Part shown: positions 58,740 through 64,000 of the stretch, one piece after another
Layout: each line of letters opens with the position of its first letter
How positions within the stretch are numbered: the stretch's first letter is position 1
DNA from: Sacculina carcini
Taxonomy: Eukaryota > Arthropoda > Thecostraca > Sacculinidae
Assembly: GCA_916048095.2 (NCBI GenBank)
Contig: OU696574.1
Span: forward strand, 7,618,087 to 7,682,086
Length of the DNA stretch: 64,000 nt
Direction of reading: 5' to 3'
The notes under the pieces: model-generated
Database searches by the model: none
Told to the model about the DNA's origin: nothing
What the model saw: only the letters and a program-made list of their open reading frames with translations
Made by a program: the position numbers and the translations under genes

Positions 58740-61700
58740 CTCGAGCGGAAGCTCATATCTCGTGATGCACAAATAGGTGGACACAAACATCAATTCTAGC
58801 GTGATGCATCCTGCAAGCGAGTATTAGTGACATTTTGTAAGTTTTAGTAAACATTTTGTAAGTTTGTAGTAGTGCCTTCGCCCGTTAGCAGTGGATTTAA
58901 TCGACAGCAATGACAAGCCAAAATTGTATTTTTGATTGTTTCGCATCTTTGATTTCACATCCTTGATTTGTTGATATCTTTGGTTTCTTTTCACATTTGT
59001 GCTATCGATATGAAGTGCTATCGATTGTTTCCACTTCACATTTCGCCTGTCTGCGGTCGTTTTTGAAAACGAGAAAACCAGAAAAACGAGAAGCACTTGA
59101 ATTTCGCAACCAAATGAATTTGACGACGTAACATCGCTTTGGAATGTACTTGGCATGGGGCCAAAATCAATTGTATCTTATCAAACAAACAGCCAACGAT
59201 ACGTCCAATGGGCGACAAACATTCAGGGGCGGAGGGAGGGGTGAAACAACATAAAATATTATAAAAAACCAGACCAGTAGAATCAATTGTTTTGAAATTC
59301 TATCTATATATTCTATCCATGCTATTTGTCTAAGAGGTGTAGTAATTTGTCTCAGATTATCACACGTGATGTGTGTGCACTTGGCTGCACGACAGTGACA
59401 ATGACATCTTTGACGCCAACGCAGCAAAATATCACCACAACCGGGTCATCGCGCTTGAAACGTTGACAAATGCCAGCTTGCTTGCAGGGCTTGTCGCCAT
59501 CACCACATGCACACAAAGCAACACCACCATTGATAAGAGGATTGCCCAAATCCCCTGCCAGATGACCGTCAACCAGGTCAAGTAGACTGAGTCACACACA
59601 CAAACAGACATGCACATGCACACACACACATGCATAAACACGCCTCCATGAACACTCATGTACACACACATTTTGCCGCAGTGAGCACACAACGCAAGTA
59701 AGGACACATTGAACAGACAAAGCAGAGCAAGGCAAACAAGAAATGGAGCGTTTTGAGAAGTAAACAACACCCGGCTTGCATCATCACAAGCATCATTGAC
59801 ACGACCAACTCGGCGGCCGTACATCTCGAACGCCCATTTAACCTACATTCGAAAATATCAATGTATTGCTATTAGAAGCAGAGAGCAAAGTGAAGTGGGA
59901 AGAGCGCAAACCTTACATAAATTGCATGACTAACACACTAGAGACAATTCCCCACCATTATCCCTGAAAAATTGCTAAATTACCCCCTGAGGTTAATGCG
60001 TTAACCCAATAAACAATGTGTTGACCCAATAAAATGTGAAGTAGACTGAATTTATCGCACACGTTTGAGTGCGGCATGTGGGATGTTAAGCAGAAAATCA
60101 AATACTGAAGGTTCTGCTACTATAATGAACCCCGATTATAAGAGAATATTTCTTCAGGCCGGTCTTCCATACTCTACGTGCACTTTCCCCGGATATAAGA
60201 AGCCTTTTCTCAACTCCGACAACTCTCTTATACACGGGGTGCACTGTAGTTGAAATTGTCTACATAAAAAACAATTAGCGGCCCGTGTTTCCTTGAAGCG
60301 ACGCATCTACAGTGCATGATAGCCGCGCTAGGGAACTCAGTAGTGTATAACCAACACACTAGATCCACCATAGTCAATTGCTAGTGAGAGCAAAGGGGTT
60401 TGGCAGTTTGGTTCACCAGCTCGCAAATGATTCGTGACGTCAAGCTCTGCTTGGTCATCATTGGCTGCAGCTAATCACGCCACATCGCTTGGTCTTGATA
60501 TATGTGCTGCAAGCAACTCGGTACACTCGGTAGTAGCCTACTTGTGTGACTGTCTTGATCGTACGTGATGTGTGATTTTTCTTGGAATACTTCAAATACG
60601 AAGGATTTCATGCATGTATGGAATGCATGTATGGAACTTGTGGGGTTCAGTACCTCCAATAAGGTTAAGAACTATTGGTCTAGCCAGTGACTGCACGACG
60701 CCACTCGAAGCCAATTATAAATGTCACCACCAATACAACAACGCATTTCAATCAGAATCAGTTTTAATACTGATATTTCACTGTTTCAATAGTTTTCAAG
60801 GTTGTGCGATTATCAGGTCGACCGCTTGCACTAATTTCATATCAGTTTCGTCACATCTACATATTTAGCGCGCTCATCCTACACAATTTTCACTACCACA
60901 AGGGGGTGATTTACACCTGTTTCCAGACCACTGACCTTGATCATCAAGACACAGAGAGAAAAAAGAGCAATAGTATAAGAAAAGCAAAGTACGCTGCAAA
61001 TGAAGCCAGGTGAAGTGTAGTGCATACTGCTCAAGAACACACACAATGGTTAAAGGATGAATCAAGGCACACAGTGTAAAACATTTGCAAATAAATAGTT
61101 TACTGGAGCCAAATACCACGAAGTCTGTAAGGAAACGCTTGTTCTGCAAGCGCTCATGTTGACAATGTGCAATGTGCAATGTACAAACGAACAGCTCATT
61201 TGATGTTGAAACAATATCCTGCAAAATTACAATGAGGAACGAACAGGAAATTAATAGCATACAGAACAATAGCAGCAAACACAAAACACAGTAGAAAACG
61301 ATCGCAATATCACAAGATACCTGATAACTGGACAACGGAATGTGCGACTCTCAGCGCGTGAAATATGACACCAAACAACACATGTGATCCTCCAGGTACA
61401 CACAAACACATACAATGCGTAGTGGATATTCCGAGAAATACAAATCCTCCAAAAACAATGAGAAAAAATAGAAAAGAACGAAAGCAAGGGAATTGCGATA
61501 ATGGAGAATAGGGGAACGATAATAAAACGATAATGATCAACAGAAAAAGCAGCAAAATGACCCGTTGTCAACTCCACACATACATACACGCACACCCACA
61601 TACACGCACACCTACAGTGAAAATTCAGCAGTGAATTAGCGAAATAAAAGCTGAGAGTGTACTTGATTCTCACTAGAAACACCAGCTAATTAGACCTCAC

Positions 61701-61920
61701 ACAAATCTGACTCCAACGCAGATTAGTTGGCCAACTTTACCTGAATGCTTACATTGCTTTCGTTTGTAGTAATCGGGCGGCCATTCAGCACTGGCAATAA
61801 TCAAGCGTCTGCTGGGAAAATGCTCTCAACAACTGGACAGACTGGCAAACATGCGCTAATTAGGTCTCTTTCACCACAACAATAGTCAACACACAAACAC
61901 GCGTACAAATAGTCGCGCCA
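58740..61920. other. Large p160 intron with an open frame of unclear nature
   Basis: The minus strand at about 59550-59350 encodes ALCACGDGDKPCKQAGICQR and more, while the plus strand at 59373-59585 is also open (LETLTNASLLAGLVAITTC). Neither fits the p160 phases or a family I recognise. The rest is AT-rich, with a hAT-like end (aaggttaagaactattg, about 60661-60677). Confidence 0.35.
60121..60246. mobile_element. Short pogo/Tigger-like MITE
   Basis: taatgaaccccgattataag at the left and cttatacacggggtgcactg at the right are inverted repeats with the ccccg..ttataagag signature of pogo-like elements, flanked by TA on both sides. About 126 bp, non-coding. Confidence 0.55.
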
Positions 61921-61922
61921 AC

Positions 61923-62080
61923 CTTGAAGACGTGCCGCTGGCGCTACGCACGGGACGCGACGCTACATCAGTCGCTGCCACCGCCAAACACGCGCCACCA
62001 GCCACGCCACCAGCCACGCCACCAGCCACGCCACCACCATCGTACAGCAACTGCATCAGCTTGTCGTTCTTCTCGCGAAC
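61923..62080 (-). CDS. NCOA: p160 coactivator exon with receptor box LMQLL
   Basis: Acceptor actcgtgccag before 62080; donor TTCAAG|GTTGG at 61922. It encodes VREKNDKLMQLLYDGGG, three Gly-Val-Ala-Gly repeats (a 12-bp DNA repeat, ccagccacgcca) and ATDVASRPVRSASGTSS. LMQLL at exon residues 8-12 resembles the first box of vertebrate NCOA (K-L-x-Q-L-L). 158 nt, phases 0/2. Confidence 0.8.
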
Positions 62081-62874
62081 CTGGCACGAGTCAAATGCGG
62101 GGGTGAAGAGCAGAATGAATGAGATATACGAGAAGCTTAACTGTCAATAAGTAGAATATTGATCACCAGAAACAACAATTAAACATATAAGAGATGGTAA
62201 ATTCGATACAAAAATACGAATATGTATCATCAAAATAATATCAAAATATGAACGAAATTGTATTGAAAATTCACATTCAGACACACTTTTGATGTGTCTA
62301 AAATAACTAAAAACAACAATGAATAAAATGAAATGTCTAAACGAAATACTAATATATATATACACAATAGAACTGAAAATATTAATTCAAGCATTCGACC
62401 GACAGCATACAAACAAATACATCTATGCAATGAATGAACATTATAAACAAAAATAAACAAAGAAAACTGCGATTGACAAAAACGGCGCGTTTAAATGATT
62501 TTCCGTTGAAATTGTCGAGCTACAGTCATAGTCGTTACCAGAAATCTTCACTAGGGAGAGCGGGTGACAATGGTTGAATTATAGCGAAACTTAATTGACT
62601 AGATATAAATATGCCCAATAAAATACAACTGGAGTTCGTCCATCAGTTCGTTGTGTTTATGGGTTGCACGGGCCTCTGGGACCATACGTAGTTCACTTAA
62701 CTGGGATCAGTGACTGGGGTGTACGACCCACTCGACCCCATCCCCCAACCACCCCTCTGACTATGGCCCTTATGAAGACGATTATATACAACGCCCCTAC
62801 GTGCCCATACACAAAACACACACACACACACACACACACATGCATACACACACGCGCAAACACATCCAGCTGAC

Positions 62875-63060
62875 CTGGACGGCACAGCGGGTGCGCTGGT
62901 CAGGATTCTTGAGCAGCTGGCGCAGCATATTGTCAGTGCAGCCGGCCACCAGCTGACGTACCGCAGGCTGCTGCTGCTTGTGTTGTTGAATATGAGTCGG
63001 CGGCGGTGGGGGATTAACACACACGTTATTGTTACTGTTGTTACTGCCACCAAGAAGACC
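62875..63060 (-). CDS. NCOA: p160 coactivator exon with receptor box LRQLL (most 5' exon in the window)
   Basis: Acceptor tgtatggcag before 63060, next to a 50-bp TG tract (63071-63121); donor GTCCAG|GTCAG at 62874. It encodes GLLGGSNNSNNNVCVNPPPP, HIQQHKQQQPAVRQLVAG and CTDNMLRQLLKNPDQRTRCA. LRQLL at residues 46-50 is an LXXLL helix. Upstream exons with the bHLH and PAS domains of the family are expected past the right edge. 186 nt, phases 0/0. Confidence 0.8.
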
Positions 63061-63064
63061 CTGC

Positions 63065-63123
<59 letters not shown>

Positions 63124-63265
63124 CAATCAACAATAATCAACACTAAGTGGGAACAATCAATACTAGGAAAACTACTGGGTTTTGCCGCGTATAAGAGACC
63201 CTTTTCGGGTCGAAATTTAGATTTAAAAAACTAGGGATAGTATTTTATACATGGGAGTAAGTCTT

Positions 63266-63435
63266 TAAGCACCGATATGTAATATCTGATGAAACAGTTC
63301 ATCAGGCATCATTCGATGACTTATCTGATGATGATGACGAAGAACTGGCTGGAATTGCTAAAGCACTGACTCCAGTGGATATTTCTGATTAGAACGAGGA
63401 GGATTTTAATGATTTCTACGATAAATATAATTAAT
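63266..63435 (+). pseudogene. Remnant of a pogo-like transposase acidic tail
   Basis: The plus strand reads SFDDLSDDDDEELAGIAKAL and, after one stop, NEEDFNDFYDKY. A very acidic tail of this type ends pogo/Tigger transposases. The preceding DDE core is absent. It lies in the intron 5' of the first p160 exon. Confidence 0.4.
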
Positions 63436-63851
63436 CATTACCAGAAAACATTTTCTACCGGAATGTTCGCCTCTAAATTGAAGGGTTCTCTTATACACAT
63501 GACTCTGTTAAGAACGGAAAACAACGGTGAGTGCATTCTGCAAGTAGCACACGAAACACGACCACTGCGACAGACAGTCTCACCAATATAGGGTCCCTTT
63601 ATATAATCTATCAAATATATATCTATAATATCTTGCGACAAACACGAAACAGTCAACATCATAACAGCGCCTATAAGACTGCCGATAACCACACTGTTAT
63701 TGTCAATAGCTGTGCCGACGACTGAATCAGCGTTGACGACCAGATCGTTGAGCTCTAGAGGGGAATTTCTGAATCCTAGTAGTTTCTAGCAACGCCTAAC
63801 AATACCTAGTAACACTTAACGGGACCCATACGAGGTCCATACATTACGAGG

Positions 63852-64000
63852 TCCGCCTCGTAGCTAAGACGCACGCTCTGTGCACGGGAGGTTCAGGGTT
63901 CGATTCTCTGGCGAGGTGAAACGTTTGGGTTCGTTTCTGAAAAGGTAGCCCAATTGTCGCACTGCGGGATTTGTGTGTGCGCAGCAGTGAAGTTTCTGTG
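63852..64000 (+). mobile_element. tRNA-derived SINE, family A, cut by the window edge
   Basis: tccgcctcgtagctaagacg, then ggttcagggttcgattctct, then gtgaaacgtttgggttcgtt match the 9034-9319 copy. The A box has lost 8 bp (ccgagtgg), so this copy probably cannot be transcribed. Confidence 0.88.

Noticed and set aside
63140-63520. Complete pogo/Tigger transposon at the right edge
   Set aside because: Only the acidic tail and terminal-like words are visible. No DDE domain or matching inverted repeat pair could be defined.

Overview
The window is nuclear DNA from an invertebrate animal. It has spliced protein genes with GT...AG introns, several families of degenerate LINE retrotransposons, hAT and pogo-like DNA transposons, tRNA-derived SINEs, Helentron-like repeats and very abundant (CA)n/(TG)n microsatellites. 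Species cannot be named from the sequence. A taiman/NCOA-type coactivator and DHDDS point to a bilaterian.

Three host genes are supported. (1) DHDDS (cis-prenyltransferase, dolichol synthesis) lies on the minus strand. Coding exon 1, with the start codon, is at 32245-32085. Exon 2 is at 7458-7297. The intron between them is about 24.6 kb and packed with transposons; the remaining exons lie beyond the left edge. (2) TTC4 (Hsp90 co-chaperone, TPR protein) lies on the plus strand at about 44.35-46.06 kb, nearly intronless, with an odd N-terminal 10-residue repeat whose DNA carries five CCAAT boxes at 30-bp spacing. (3) The 3' half of a p160 nuclear-receptor-coactivator gene (NCOA/taiman-like) lies on the minus strand from 63060 to 47415. 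I derived 15 exons by hand with fully compatible splice phases (3282 nt, 1093 codons plus stop). They hold three LXXLL receptor boxes, poly-Gln tracts and a C-terminal fourth LXXLL. Its bHLH-PAS N-terminus should lie beyond the right edge. TTC4 and this gene converge tail to tail, 1.35 kb apart.

Layout: 0-7 kb, transposon fragments, twin hairpins, a dead LINE and a hAT element with perfect target duplication; 7.3 kb, DHDDS exon 2; 7.9-11 kb, two opposed copies of one hAT family with a nested SINE; 12.4-18.1 kb, Helentron-like tandem arrays; 18.3-22.2 kb, a dead LINE with almost no G in its sense strand; 23-28.9 kb, tandem duplications and DNA transposons; 32.1-32.2 kb, DHDDS exon 1; 33.7-35.5 kb, a 27-bp VNTR; 36.1-37.7 kb, a large inverted repeat; 37.6-43.3 kb, two LINEs in a row; 43.3-46.1 kb, TTC4; 47.4-63.1 kb, the p160 gene with UG-repeat-rich introns; then pogo and SINE remnants to the end.

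No prokaryotic-style operon, CRISPR array or viral genome is present. The most unusual structures are two hairpins with different stems but the same loop (1861-2068), sense-strand UG repeats beside most p160 splice sites, the CCAAT ladder inside TTC4, and a ~1.4-kb element with GATCG-type motifs of unclear class (24787-26161).
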